A stretch of 64,000 nt of DNA from Streptomyces formicae. GTDB taxonomy: Bacteria; Actinomycetota; Actinomycetes; Streptomycetales; Streptomycetaceae. The notes under the pieces are model-generated. The model saw nothing but the letters and a program-made list of their open reading frames with translations, was not told the DNA's origin and searched no databases. Of the stretch, positions 49,890 to 61,217 are shown piece by piece (position 1 is the first letter of the stretch; the number at the start of each line of letters is the position of its first letter). The translations under genes and the position numbers were made by a program. The stretch spans positions 3,822,001 to 3,886,000 of the forward strand of contig NZ_CP022685.1 in assembly GCF_002556545.1 (NCBI RefSeq), read 5' to 3'.

Positions 49890-52400
49890 ATGTTCCGTAC
49901 CGCCCTGCGCAACGTGCTCGCGCACAAGGCCAGGCTGCTGATGACCGTGCTCGCGGTCATGCTCGGCGTCGCCTTCGTCTCCGGCACCCTCGTCTTCACC
50001 GACACCTTCGGCAACGCCTACAAGAACAAGTCGGCGAAGAGCTTCGACCACGTCTCCGTCGCCATCCAGCCCGACGGCGTCCCTCTCGACTCCGAGAAGC
50101 AGCCCGGCCGCCTCACCGACGGCCTGCTCCGGAAGGCGGGGTCGCTGCCCGGCGCCGATTCCGCCATCGGCACCGTGTCCGGCTTCACCGCGCTCGCCGA
50201 CAAGGACGGCAAGCTGGTGGGCGGCGAGTGGGGCACCACCGGCACCAACTTCTTCCCCGCCAAGGACGGCAAGGACCCGCGGTACGACTTCACCGAGGGC
50301 ACGGGACCGAAGTCCGCCGCCGACATCGCCCTCGACTCCCGTACGGCCGAGCGCACCGGCTACAAGGTGGGCGACACCGTCCGCTTCTCCACCGACGGCC
50401 CCGTGCACACCGCCAAGGTCAGCGGCATCTTCGACACGGACGACGGCAGCGTCGTCGCGGGCGGCAGCCTCGTCGTCCTCGACAACAAGACCGCGCTCAA
50501 GGCGCTGGGCAAGCACGAGTACGACGAGATCGACGTCAAGGCCGCCGCGGGCACCTCCGAGGCCGCGCTCAAGTCCTCCGTCGAGAAGATCCTGCCCAAG
50601 GAGACCGACGCGGTCACCGGCGCCCAGCTCTCCTCCGACCAGGACGAGCAGATCGAGCAGCAGACCAGCTCCATGAGCCAGGTCCTGCTGATCTTCGCGG
50701 GCATCGCGCTCTTCGTCGGCATCTTCATCATCGCCAACACCTTCACCATGCTGGTCGCCCAGCGCACCAAGGAGCTCGCGCTGATGCGGGCCGTCGGCGC
50801 CTCGCGCCGCCAGGTGACGCGCTCCGTGCTCATCGAGGCGTTCCTGGTCGGCCTGGTCGCCGCCGTCACGGGCTTCGCCCTCGGCCTCGGCGTCGCCGTC
50901 GGCCTGCAGGCCCTGATGAACGCCGGCGGCGCCTCGCTGCCGGACGGACCTCTGATCATCGCCCCGACGACGATCGTCGCCGCGCTCGTGATCGGCGTGC
51001 TCGTGACCATGCTGGCCGCCTGGCTGCCGGGCCGCCGCGCCGCGAAGATCCCGCCGGTCGCCGCGATGAACAGCGTCCACGCCACGCCCACCACGCGCGG
51101 CCTCGTCGTCCGCAACACCATCGGCTCGATCATCGTCGCCCTCGGCGCGGTCCTGCTGTTCAACGACGACAACTACGTGATGGCGGGCGGCGCGGCCACC
51201 ATCATGGTCGGCGTCATCATCCTGACCCCGCTGCTCTCCCGCCCGTTCATCGCCGCCTCCGCGCCGCTCCTGAAGCCGTTCGGCGTCACCGGCAAGCTGT
51301 CGCGCCTGAACTCGGTGCGCAACCCGCGCCGCACGGCCTCCACCGCCGCGGCGCTGATGATCGGCCTGACCCTCATCACCGCCATGACGGTCGTCGCGAC
51401 CTCCATGGGCAGCGCCATCAACAAGATGGCCGCGGGCTCCTTGAAGGCCGACTACAGCGTCTCCATGGCGAACTACGAGCCGCTGGCCCCCGAGGTCCGC
51501 CAGAAGATCGACAAGATCCCCGACGTCGAGGCCACCAGCCCGCTGCGCACCGCGTACGGCGAGGCCGACGGCAGCTACACCAACGTCAACGGCGTCGACT
51601 CCACCACGTTCGGCAAGCTGGTCGGCCTCGACCTCACCAGCGGCTCGGTGGACGCGCTCAAGGGCGACACCGCGCTGATCGACACGGACACCGCCAAGGA
51701 CAAGGGCCTCACGACGGGCGACACCTTCCCGCTGAAGTTCCAGGACGACAAGAAGACGGTCGAGCTGAAGGTCGCCGGCGTCTACGAGAACAACGAGATG
51801 CTCAACGGCCTCTTCACGCCGACGTCCGTCGTCGACCCGCACGTCACCAAGGTCGCCGACAAGCAGGTCCTGGTGAAGATGAAGGACGGCGCGTCGGACA
51901 AGGCCGAGGACTCCATCGTCAAGGCGCTCGGCGAGAACCCGGCGATCACCATCCAGGACAAGGACGCGATCAGCAACGCGGTCGCGGGCGGCATCAACAT
52001 GGTCCTGAACATCCTGTACGGCCTGCTCGCCATGGCCATCCTGATCGCGGTGCTCGGCGTCATCAACACGCTGGCCATGTCGGTCTTCGAGCGCAAGCAC
52101 GAGATCGGGATGCTGCGGGCCATCGGCCTCGACCGGGCGAAGGTCAAGCAGATGGTGCGCCTGGAGTCGATCGTGATCTCCCTGTTCGGCGCGGTGCTCG
52201 GCATCGGACTCGGCCTCTTCATGGGCTGGGCCGTGGGCAGCAGCGTCGCCGACGCGGTCTCCACCTACTCGATGGAGATCCCGGTCGGCCGGATCGTGAT
52301 CTTCCTGGCGGTCGCCGCGCTCGTCGGTGTCCTCGCGGCGGTGTGGCCCGCGCGGAGCGCGGCGCGGCTGAACCCGCTGCAGGCCATCAAGGCGGAGTAG
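49890..52400 (+). CDS. FtsX/MacB-type ABC transporter permease, duplicated core
   Basis: 836 residues from an ATG at 49890. The first helix is MTVLAVMLGVAFVSGTLVFTDTF. A large extracytoplasmic domain follows (about residues 40-250). Then come three helices of an FtsX core (IFAGIALFVGIFIIANTFTMLVAQRTKELALMRAVGASRRQV) and a second unit with helix ALMIGLTLITAMTVVATSM, another extracytoplasmic domain and the repeat core LAMAILIAVLGVINTLAMSVFERKHEIGMLRAIGLDRAKVKQMV. Two copies of the FtsX motif in one chain are the standard high-G+C form. It should use the ATPase encoded upstream; export substrate unknown. Confidence 0.93.
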   Translation: MFRTALRNVLAHKARLLMTVLAVMLGVAFVSGTLVFTDTFGNAYKNKSAKSFDHVSVAIQPDGVPLDSEKQPGRLTDGLLRKAGSLPGADSAIGTVSGFTALADKDGKLVGGEWGTTGTNFFPAKDGKDPRYDFTEGTGPKSAADIALDSRTAERTGYKVGDTVRFSTDGPVHTAKVSGIFDTDDGSVVAGGSLVVLDNKTALKALGKHEYDEIDVKAAAGTSEAALKSSVEKILPKETDAVTGAQLSSDQDEQIEQQTSSMSQVLLIFAGIALFVGIFIIANTFTMLVAQRTKELALMRAVGASRRQVTRSVLIEAFLVGLVAAVTGFALGLGVAVGLQALMNAGGASLPDGPLIIAPTTIVAALVIGVLVTMLAAWLPGRRAAKIPPVAAMNSVHATPTTRGLVVRNTIGSIIVALGAVLLFNDDNYVMAGGAATIMVGVIILTPLLSRPFIAASAPLLKPFGVTGKLSRLNSVRNPRRTASTAAALMIGLTLITAMTVVATSMGSAINKMAAGSLKADYSVSMANYEPLAPEVRQKIDKIPDVEATSPLRTAYGEADGSYTNVNGVDSTTFGKLVGLDLTSGSVDALKGDTALIDTDTAKDKGLTTGDTFPLKFQDDKKTVELKVAGVYENNEMLNGLFTPTSVVDPHVTKVADKQVLVKMKDGASDKAEDSIVKALGENPAITIQDKDAISNAVAGGINMVLNILYGLLAMAILIAVLGVINTLAMSVFERKHEIGMLRAIGLDRAKVKQMVRLESIVISLFGAVLGIGLGLFMGWAVGSSVADAVSTYSMEIPVGRIVIFLAVAALVGVLAAVWPARSAARLNPLQAIKAE

Positions 52401-52421
52401 CTCCGCTCGGGTGACAGGGGG

Positions 52422-52457
52422 AAGGGCCCCGGACGAGAGTTCTCGTCCGGGGCCCTT
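52422..52457 (+). terminator. Terminator after the ABC permease
   Basis: AAGGGCCCCGGACGAGA-GT-TCTCGTCCGGGGCCCTT, a 17-bp perfect stem 22 bases after the stop codon. Convergent minus-strand gene begins beyond, so it may work in both directions. Confidence 0.9.
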
Positions 52458-52553
52458 CAGTACCCCCGTACCCGCATCGCCGCTGCGCGGCTTGTCCTCA
52501 ATCTCCCCCAAGCTCTTGAAGAGCAGGGAGGGACCCCCTCGACGGGCTAAAAA

Positions 52554-53849
52554 TTACTGCCACTCCCTGGCCCGCAGCGGCATCCCCGACGTGCCGCTCT
52601 CCGGCGTCTTCACCGCAAGGACCTGGTTGACCCCGATCCTGTTGCGCTCGAAGGCGAGCGCGGACGCCGCCATGTAGAGCCGCCAGACGCGGGCGCGGCC
52701 CGGCGAGGTGAGGCGCTGGCCCTCCGTCCAGTTCGCCTCCAGGCTCGCGACCCAGCGGCGCAGGGTGAGGGCGTAGTGCTCGCGGATGGCCTCCACGTCG
52801 CGCACCTCGAACCCGGCGCGCTCGAGGAGGTCCACGGTGACCCCCACGGGCGCGAGTTCGCCGTCGGGGAAGACGTAGGCGTCGATGAACTCGTCGACCG
52901 TGTACGCCGATTCGTCGGCCTGCGGGCGGCGCGCGATCTGGTGGTTGAGCAGCCGTCCGCCGGGCTTCAGGAGGGCGTGCAGATCGTGGGCGTACTCCAA
53001 GTAGCGCGTGGAGCCGACGTGTTCGGCCATGCCGATCGAGGAGATGGCGTCGTAGGGACCGTCGCGCACGTCGCGGTAGTCCTGGACGCGGATCTCGATG
53101 CGGTCGGTGAGACCCTCCTCCGCGATCCGCTTGCGCGCGTACGCGGCCTGCTCCTGGGAGAGCGTGACGCCGACGACGCTCACGCCGTGCTCGCGGGCCG
53201 CGTGGATCGCCATGGAGCCCCAGCCGCAGCCGACGTCCAGCAGGCGCATGCCGGGCCTGAGCGCGAGCTTGCGGGAGACGAGTTCGAGCTTGTCGCGCTG
53301 GGCGTCCTCCAGGGTGCTCTCCGGCGACTCCCAGTAGGCGCACGAGTAGACCATCGAGGGGCCGAGCACCAGCTCGTAGAAGTCGTTGCCGACGTCGTAG
53401 TGGTGGCTGATGGCCTGCCGGTCGCTGCCCTTGGTGTGCAGGTGGAGTCTGCCGTGTCCGCGCATCTCCTCGGGCGGCGGGGACGGCGGCAGGAAGGGCG
53501 CGGAGAGGGCGACCAGGGAGCGGACCGCGGCGCGGACGCGCGGGTCGCGCAGGGACTGCCGCACGCTCCTGGCGTCCTCGCCGCGCTCCCAGATGAACTC
53601 GGCCATCCGGTCGAGCACCTCGTAGAGGTCCCCGTCGACGTCCAGGTCACCGGCCACCCAGGCGCGGGCGAGGCCCAGTTCGCCCGGCTTCCACAGCAGG
53701 TGGCGCAGGGCGCGCCGGTTGCGCACGACCAGGGCGGGGGCGCCCGGCGGGCCGGCCTCTGATCCGTCCCAGGCGCGGATACGCACCGGCAGCGCGGCTC
53801 CCATGAGCTGCTCGGCGAGGGTCTTCAGCCGCAGTGCGGCGTTCTGCAT
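52554..53849 (-). CDS. Cyclopropane-fatty-acyl-phospholipid synthase-like methyltransferase
   Basis: 431 residues from an ATG at 53849 (GGAGG eight bases upstream; a GTG at 53858 overlaps the ribosome site). The N-terminal domain ends LARAWVAGDLDVDGDLYEVLDRM. The SAM domain has the CFA marks ISHHYDVGNDFYELVLGPSMVYSCAYWE, LLDVGCGWGSMAIHAA (motif I), DAISSIGMAEHVGSTRYLEYAHDLHALLKPGGRLLNHQI and EHYALTLRRWVASLEANW. It methylates or cyclopropanates double bonds in membrane phospholipids. It stands alone behind two hairpins that end the ndh transcript. Confidence 0.92.
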   Translation of the reverse strand: MQNAALRLKTLAEQLMGAALPVRIRAWDGSEAGPPGAPALVVRNRRALRHLLWKPGELGLARAWVAGDLDVDGDLYEVLDRMAEFIWERGEDARSVRQSLRDPRVRAAVRSLVALSAPFLPPSPPPEEMRGHGRLHLHTKGSDRQAISHHYDVGNDFYELVLGPSMVYSCAYWESPESTLEDAQRDKLELVSRKLALRPGMRLLDVGCGWGSMAIHAAREHGVSVVGVTLSQEQAAYARKRIAEEGLTDRIEIRVQDYRDVRDGPYDAISSIGMAEHVGSTRYLEYAHDLHALLKPGGRLLNHQIARRPQADESAYTVDEFIDAYVFPDGELAPVGVTVDLLERAGFEVRDVEAIREHYALTLRRWVASLEANWTEGQRLTSPGRARVWRLYMAASALAFERNRIGVNQVLAVKTPESGTSGMPLRAREWQ

Positions 53850-53960
53850 GGCGCACACCTCCGTGATGAGATCGACCGGATCCCGGAACGGACCAACACC
53901 ACGTAAACACCAAAGCCCCGCCCGCGCAGTCCCGTTGCCGCGTCACGGATCGGCAAAATA

Positions 53961-54037
53961 GATGCCCCCGGCATCTAGTTTCTTCCGGATACGCCGAAGG
54001 GGCCGCCCGCACCACGGATGGCGGGCGGCCCCTTCGG
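53961..54037 (-). terminator. Two tandem terminator hairpins after ndh
   Basis: Reading the minus strand, first a 17-bp stem (54037-54021 with 54010-53994, CCGAAGGGGCCGCCCGC as one arm). Next comes AGATGCC-GGG-GGCATCT (53977-53961 region), followed by ATTTTGCC, a U-rich tail that is rare here. Together they should fully separate ndh from the methyltransferase gene. Confidence 0.85.
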
Positions 54038-54057
54038 GGTGGATCAGTACCGCGAGG

Positions 54058-55461
54058 TCAGGAGGCCTTGGCCTTCTCCTCGGCCTTGACCGCGGGGGCG
54101 GGCTCGGCGGCGACCGGCGGCTTCGGGGCCGGCTTGGCGGCCTCGTAGAACTCCTCGCGCGGGGCCTCGAGGGCACCGAGCGAGACGACCTCGCGCTTGA
54201 GGAACATGGCGAGCGTCCAGTCCGCGAAGACGCGGATCTTGCGGTTGAACGTCGGCATCGCCATGCCGTGGTACGCGCGGTGCATGTACCAGGCGAGACG
54301 GCCCTTGAGCTTGATCTTCATCTTGCCCATGACGATCATCGCGACGCCCTTGTGCAGGCCGAGACCGGCGACCGCACCCTTGTTGGCGTGGCTGTACTCC
54401 TTCTGCGGGAAGCCCCGCATGCCGGAGATCACGTTGTCGCCGAGGACCTTGGCCTGGCGCAGCGCGTGCTGGGCGTTCGGCGGGCACCAGGCGTTCTCGT
54501 TGCCCGCCTTGCGGCCGACCACGTCCGGCACCTGGGCGTTGTCGCCCGCGGCCCAGATGTAGTCGGTGCCCTGGACCTGGAGGGTCGTCTGGGTGTCGAC
54601 GTGGCCACGGGGGCCGAGCGGCAGACCGAAGCGGGAGAGCGCCGGGTTGGGCTTGACGCCCGCGGTCCACACGATGGTGTTCGAGTCGACCTCGAGGCCG
54701 TTCTTGAGGACCACGTGGCCGTCCACGCAGGAGTCCATCGACGTCGAGAGGTAGACCTCGACCCCGCGGCTCTCCAGGTGCTCCTTGCCGTACTGGCCGA
54801 GCTTGGGACCGACCTCGGGGAGGATCTTGTCCGCGGCGTCGACGAGCACGAAGCGCATGTCCTCGCGCTTCACGTTGGTGTAGTACTTGGCCGCGTCGCG
54901 GGCCATGTCCTCCACCTCGCCGATGGTCTCCGCGCCCGCGAAGCCACCGCCGACGAAGACGAACGTCAGCGCCTTGCGGCGGACGTCCTCGTCCGTGGTG
55001 GAGTCAGCCTTGTCGAGCTGCTCGAGGACGTGGTTGCGCAGGCCGATGGCCTCCTCGATGCCCTTCATGCCGATGCCCTGCTCGGCGAGGCCGGGGATCG
55101 GGAAGGTGCGGGAGACCGCGCCCATCGCGATGACCAGGTAGTCGAAGGGCAGCTCGTACGCCTCGCCCACGAGGGGGGCGATCGTCGCGACCTTGCGGTC
55201 CTGATCGATGGTGGTGACCCGGCCGGTGAGGACCTCGGCCTTCGGCAGTACGCGTCGCAGCGGGACGACGACGTGCCGAGGCGAGATGCTGCCGGCGGCG
55301 GCTTCGGGGAGGAAGGGCTGGTAGGTCATGTACGACCGGGGGTCGACGACCGTGACGGTCGCCTCTCCGTAGCGCATCTTCTTGAGGATGCGCCGAGCTG
55401 CGTACAGGCCTACGTACCCACCGCCTACTACGAGGATCCTGGGACGCTCCGTGGTGCTCAT
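54058..55461 (-). CDS. ndh: Type II NADH dehydrogenase
   Basis: 467 residues from an ATG at 55461; the longer open frame upstream is leader. The first Rossmann motif is ILVVGGGYVGLYAARRILKKM (FAD), the second FVFVGGGFAGAETIGEVEDMA (NADH). VWTAGVKPNPAL and IWAAGDNAQVPD bind the flavin; a C-terminal amphipathic segment (AYHGMAMPTFNRKIRVFADWTLAMFLKREVV) attaches it to the membrane. The tail is Ala/Pro/Lys-rich. It oxidises NADH and reduces menaquinone without proton pumping. A Rex-type operator lies about 310 bp upstream. Confidence 0.94.
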   Translation of the reverse strand: MSTTERPRILVVGGGYVGLYAARRILKKMRYGEATVTVVDPRSYMTYQPFLPEAAAGSISPRHVVVPLRRVLPKAEVLTGRVTTIDQDRKVATIAPLVGEAYELPFDYLVIAMGAVSRTFPIPGLAEQGIGMKGIEEAIGLRNHVLEQLDKADSTTDEDVRRKALTFVFVGGGFAGAETIGEVEDMARDAAKYYTNVKREDMRFVLVDAADKILPEVGPKLGQYGKEHLESRGVEVYLSTSMDSCVDGHVVLKNGLEVDSNTIVWTAGVKPNPALSRFGLPLGPRGHVDTQTTLQVQGTDYIWAAGDNAQVPDVVGRKAGNENAWCPPNAQHALRQAKVLGDNVISGMRGFPQKEYSHANKGAVAGLGLHKGVAMIVMGKMKIKLKGRLAWYMHRAYHGMAMPTFNRKIRVFADWTLAMFLKREVVSLGALEAPREEFYEAAKPAPKPPVAAEPAPAVKAEEKAKAS

Positions 55462-55769
55462 GCCATCGAGTATCCACCTGCCCGGCGGGGGTCGCTCGTG
55501 CGCCCCTTCACAAGGTTGTGGACCCCCTCTGCTACACTTCGCCGCCCACGTGACGGAGGTCATGGCGCCGCAGGGGAACCACCGCACCACGCGAGTCGTT
55601 GTCCACCCCTTGTGAGCTGCCCCTCTGGGCCACCGCGCGGAGTGGACCACCGGACCGCTTCATCCGCGCGACACACGCGCGAAGCACCCCGGTCACACAC
55701 CGAGGCACCCCCGCGAGCCCCTTTCGGCGGCCGCACACCCACGAACCTCGCCCATCAGGGCCGAATTCC

Positions 55770-55787
55770 TTGTGAAGAACTTCACGA
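55770..55787 (-). promoter_or_regulatory. Rex-type redox operator upstream of ndh
   Basis: TTGTGAAGAACTTCACGA matches the Rex consensus TTGTGAA-N4-TTCACAA except for the penultimate base. Rex represses respiratory genes in Streptomyces when NADH is low. The site lies between the 55886 gene and ndh, about 310 bp before the ndh start, implying a long leader. Otherwise the 424-bp gap 55462-55885 shows no gene. Confidence 0.7.
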
Positions 55788-55885
55788 ACTTTTCCGACGG
55801 AGTGTCGCCAGGGGGTCCCAGGACCCCCCTTACGGGCCGCTCAGACGCTACAGGAAGCGCTCAGAACGCGGTCCCGAGTGCCAGG

Positions 55886-56242
55886 TCACGCGTTCCACGG
55901 CATGCCGGGAATGCGGCACTGCTCCTGCCGCAGCGCATGCCGGACGTCCAGCCAGGCGTTGTAGAGCACGGCCTCTTCCTCGGTGGCGACGCCGTTGATG
56001 ATCCTGTCCCGCCAGTAGTGCAGTTCGTGCTCGGGCATGAGGGCGACCCATTCCAGGTAACTGGAAAGGGTCTCCCCCCTCTTGCTCACCGTCGCTTCGA
56101 GGACCGGCATGTGCTGGGTGACGACGGACGAGTCCATCCTGTCCATGCGGAGTCGCCACCGGTGCTCCATTCCGTCTCCCACACCGTGCTCGACGGTCCA
56201 GCCGGTCTCGTCCTCGTCCTTCTTGCGCTTGAAGAGCCCCAC
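55886..56242 (-). CDS. Conserved hypothetical protein
   Basis: 118 residues from a GTG at 56242; the ATG at 56257 is part of the ribosome site GGAGGGG. The sequence begins MGLFKRKKDEDETGWTVEHGVGDG and contains SSVVTQHMPVLEATVSKRGETLSSYLEWVALMPEHELHYWRDRIINGVATEEEAVLYNAWLDVRHAL. It is basic at the N-terminus, acidic later, with no membrane segment. It is a conserved Streptomyces protein at this locus with no function known to me. The run of Trp, His and Tyr in the centre suggests a folded core. Confidence 0.75.
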   Translation of the reverse strand: MGLFKRKKDEDETGWTVEHGVGDGMEHRWRLRMDRMDSSVVTQHMPVLEATVSKRGETLSSYLEWVALMPEHELHYWRDRIINGVATEEEAVLYNAWLDVRHALRQEQCRIPGMPWNA

Positions 56243-56288
56243 CCGCGTCCCCTCCATACACTGTCGTCGGCAACGACCACAGTGTGAG

Positions 56289-57278
56289 TCAGCGCGGCTC
56301 CGGAGCGGAAGCGGTCTCCCCCCGCTCTTCGATTTCTTGTGCCACGTTGAAGGCGATGCCGTCGAGGATGTCGTGCTCCGAGACCACGACCTCGCGGGCG
56401 CCGATCCTGTCCATGATGGCCAGCAGCACGAGCGAGCCCGCCGCGATCACGTCGACGCGGCCCTCGTGCATCACGGGGATCGCCGCGCGCTCCGCGTGCG
56501 TGGCGTGCGTCAGGCGGTCCACGATCGCGCTGACCTGGTCGTAGGAGATCCGGGCGTGGTGGATCGCCGACGAGTCGTAGGCGGGGAGGTCCAACGCGAT
56601 GCCCGCCACCGTCGTCACCGAACCGGCGAGCCCCACCAGCGTGCGGGCCTCCTTGAGCGGGACCGTGCGCTCGGCGAGGTCGAGGGCGTCCTCGATGTCG
56701 GCGCGGATCGCGTCGAGCTGCTCGCGCTCCGGGGGATCGCTGACGACCCCGTCGCGTACGAGATGGCGCTCGGTCATGCGGACGCAGCCGACGTCGACCG
56801 AGCGGGCCGCTTCCACGTGCTCCGTGCCGACCACGAACTCGGTGGAGCCGCCGCCGATGTCCACGACCAGGTACGGCTTGGCGAGGCAGTCGCGTCCCGT
56901 CAGCTCCTTGGTCGCGCCGGTGAAGGAGAACTCCGCCTCCTGGTCGCCGGTGATGACCTCGGGCTCGACGCCGAGGATGTCGACCACGCCGCGGACGAAC
57001 TCGTCGCGGTTCTCCGCGTCGCGCGAGGCGGACGTGGCGACGAAGCGGAGGCGTTCGGCGCCGAGTTCCTTGATGATCCCCGCGTACTCGCGGCAGGCCG
57101 CGAAGGTGCGCTCGAGGGCCTCGGGGGCGAGGCGACCCGTCCTGTCGACCCCCTGACCGAGGCGGACGATCGTCATCCGCCGGTCGAGGTCGACCAGTTC
57201 GCCCGTCGCCGGGTCCGCGTCCGCCACCAGGAGGCGGATCGAGTTCGTGCCGCAGTCGATGGCGGCGACGCGCGTCAC
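56289..57278 (-). CDS. ppx: Ppx/GppA-family exopolyphosphatase / (p)ppGpp phosphohydrolase
   Basis: 329 residues from a GTG at 57278 that overlaps the DUF501 stop. ASKHA-fold motifs are VAAIDCGTNSIRLLVAD (phosphate 1), FVATSASRDAENRDEF, EVITGDQEAEFSFTGA, YLVVDIGGGSTEFVVG (phosphate 2) and LVGLAGSVTTVAGIAL. It is the short single-module form typical of actinobacteria. Members hydrolyse polyphosphate or convert pppGpp to ppGpp. Its conserved place after divIC and DUF501 in actinomycetes supports the assignment. Confidence 0.93.
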   Translation of the reverse strand: MTRVAAIDCGTNSIRLLVADADPATGELVDLDRRMTIVRLGQGVDRTGRLAPEALERTFAACREYAGIIKELGAERLRFVATSASRDAENRDEFVRGVVDILGVEPEVITGDQEAEFSFTGATKELTGRDCLAKPYLVVDIGGGSTEFVVGTEHVEAARSVDVGCVRMTERHLVRDGVVSDPPEREQLDAIRADIEDALDLAERTVPLKEARTLVGLAGSVTTVAGIALDLPAYDSSAIHHARISYDQVSAIVDRLTHATHAERAAIPVMHEGRVDVIAAGSLVLLAIMDRIGAREVVVSEHDILDGIAFNVAQEIEERGETASAPEPR

Positions 57279-57808
57279 TCGGCGCCCTCGGGAGCGCACG
57301 GCGTCACGCACGGGCCCTTGGCCCACCACTCGGGGAGCATCGCGATGGCCTCGTCGCCCAGCGGGTTCACGCCGGGGCCCGCGGCGAGCGAGTGGCCGAC
57401 CAGGACGTGCAGGCACTTCACGCGGTCCGGCATGCCGCCCGCGCTCGGGAAGCCCTCCAGGACCTCGATGGCGTCGCGGCGCGCGATGTAGTCCTCGTGC
57501 GCCTTGGCGTAGGCCGCGGCGAGCTCGGGGTCCGTCTTGAGCCGCTCCGACATCTCCTTCATGACGCCGTTGGCCTCGAGCGTGCCGATCGCGGAGGCGG
57601 CCCGCGGGCACGTCAGGTAGTACGTCGTGGGGAACGGCGTGCCGTCCGGGAGGCGCGGGGCCGTCTCGACGACGTCGGGCTGGCCGCAGGGGCAGCGGTG
57701 CGCGATGGCCCGCAGGCCGCGCGGCGGGCGTCCGAGCTGCTGCTTGAAGGCCGCGACGTCGGCGTCGGTGGGCTCGGTGCGCTCAGTGGTCGGCGGGGGC
57801 GTTTCCAT
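57275..57808 (-). CDS. DUF501 domain protein
   Basis: 177 residues from an ATG at 57808. The DUF501 core is VAAFKQQLGRPPRGLRAIAHRCPCGQPDVVETAPRLPDGTPFPTTYYLTCPRAASAIGTLEANGVMKEM. It ends with the conserved HxxYIARRDAI, GMPDRVKCLHVLVGHSLAAGPGVNPLGDEAIAMLP. Cys residues in CPCGQPD, TCPR, KCLH and PCVTPC may bind metal. Function unknown; found between divIC and ppx throughout actinobacteria, as here. Confidence 0.93.
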   Translation of the reverse strand: METPPPTTERTEPTDADVAAFKQQLGRPPRGLRAIAHRCPCGQPDVVETAPRLPDGTPFPTTYYLTCPRAASAIGTLEANGVMKEMSERLKTDPELAAAYAKAHEDYIARRDAIEVLEGFPSAGGMPDRVKCLHVLVGHSLAAGPGVNPLGDEAIAMLPEWWAKGPCVTPCAPEGAE

Positions 57809-57847
57809 GCCTGTCTTTCGTGTCCTTGGGTCAGTCGTCGAAGCGGG

Positions 57848-58327
57848 TCAGTCGTCGGGGCGGTCGGCCTTGTCGACGCCGTCCCAGACGTTCGAGTACC
57901 AGGGGCGCGTGGCCGCCCCCTGGTCCGCGCGGCGGCTCTGCGCCGCCGCGGGGTCGATCACGGTGAAGCCGGTCTCGCCCGGCATCACGTAGTGCAGCCG
58001 GTCGCGGATGCGCTGCTCCGCGTACGCGTCGTCCTGCCAGCGCGCCTTCTCGTCGCGCAGCTTCTCGACGTCCTCGTGGCGCTCGGCCTTCTGCCTGCGC
58101 AGGTCGTCGATCTCGGCGCGCTGCGAGACGTACTGCCTTATCGGGTACGCGAGCGCGACGACGAGGGAGCAGAGCACGAGCGCGAGGAGCGCGGCGCGTC
58201 CGGTGAGGCGGGAGCGGCGGGCCTGGCGCTTGGTCTGGGAGCGGTAGACCCGCTCGGCGGTCTGCTCGCCGAGCAGCCGCAGGCGGGTCGCGGTGGAGAA
58301 CCGGTCCTTGGTCCCGGCCTTGGCCAT
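57848..58327 (-). CDS. divIC: Septum formation initiator (FtsB/DivIC family)
   Basis: 159 residues from an ATG at 58327 (GGGAGG upstream; the frame extends further but without a start signal). A basic cytoplasmic N-terminus (RVYRSQTKRQARRSRLTGR) precedes one membrane helix (AALLALVLCSLVVALAYPI). A coiled coil follows (QRAEIDDLRRQKAERHEDVEKLRDEKARWQDDAYAEQRIRDRLHYVMPGETGF). That is the bitopic divisome protein pattern. It acts with FtsL and FtsQ-type proteins at sporulation septa. It is 117 bp after enolase in the same direction. Confidence 0.93.
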   Translation of the reverse strand: MAKAGTKDRFSTATRLRLLGEQTAERVYRSQTKRQARRSRLTGRAALLALVLCSLVVALAYPIRQYVSQRAEIDDLRRQKAERHEDVEKLRDEKARWQDDAYAEQRIRDRLHYVMPGETGFTVIDPAAAQSRRADQGAATRPWYSNVWDGVDKADRPDD

Positions 58328-58443
58328 GGTTCCGCCTCCCCAGTAGCAGCGCGTAAACGTACGTACGTCCCCGCACACGGTACGGGACCGGGTGCGGGGA
58401 CGTAGGTAACTACGTGGCTACTCCGTGGCTACGAGAGCGCTGC

Positions 58444-60995
<2,552 letters not shown>

Positions 60996-61217
60996 CCGCT
61001 CCTGCCTACGGCGCTCAAAGCGACGACTGTTCCCGTCCGGCCGTTGGCAGGATTCGGCGTACCGACCGGCGGGGCTCACCAGTGGCGAGCGGTGACGACC
61101 GTAGACACGCGGTCGCCGGAATTTCAAAGACGATCAGGGCTTCTGAGACCCATCTCTCACTCGCGCCAAACCGGACATACGACGCGAAGACCCCGCCCGA
61201 CTCTTCGTCAACTTCCC

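Noticed and set aside
49842..52511. An 889-codon minus-strand open frame under the ABC permease
   Set aside because: Antisense shadow of the FtsX-type permease; Asp/Gly/Arg low-complexity product, no ribosome site, ends exactly with the real gene's span.
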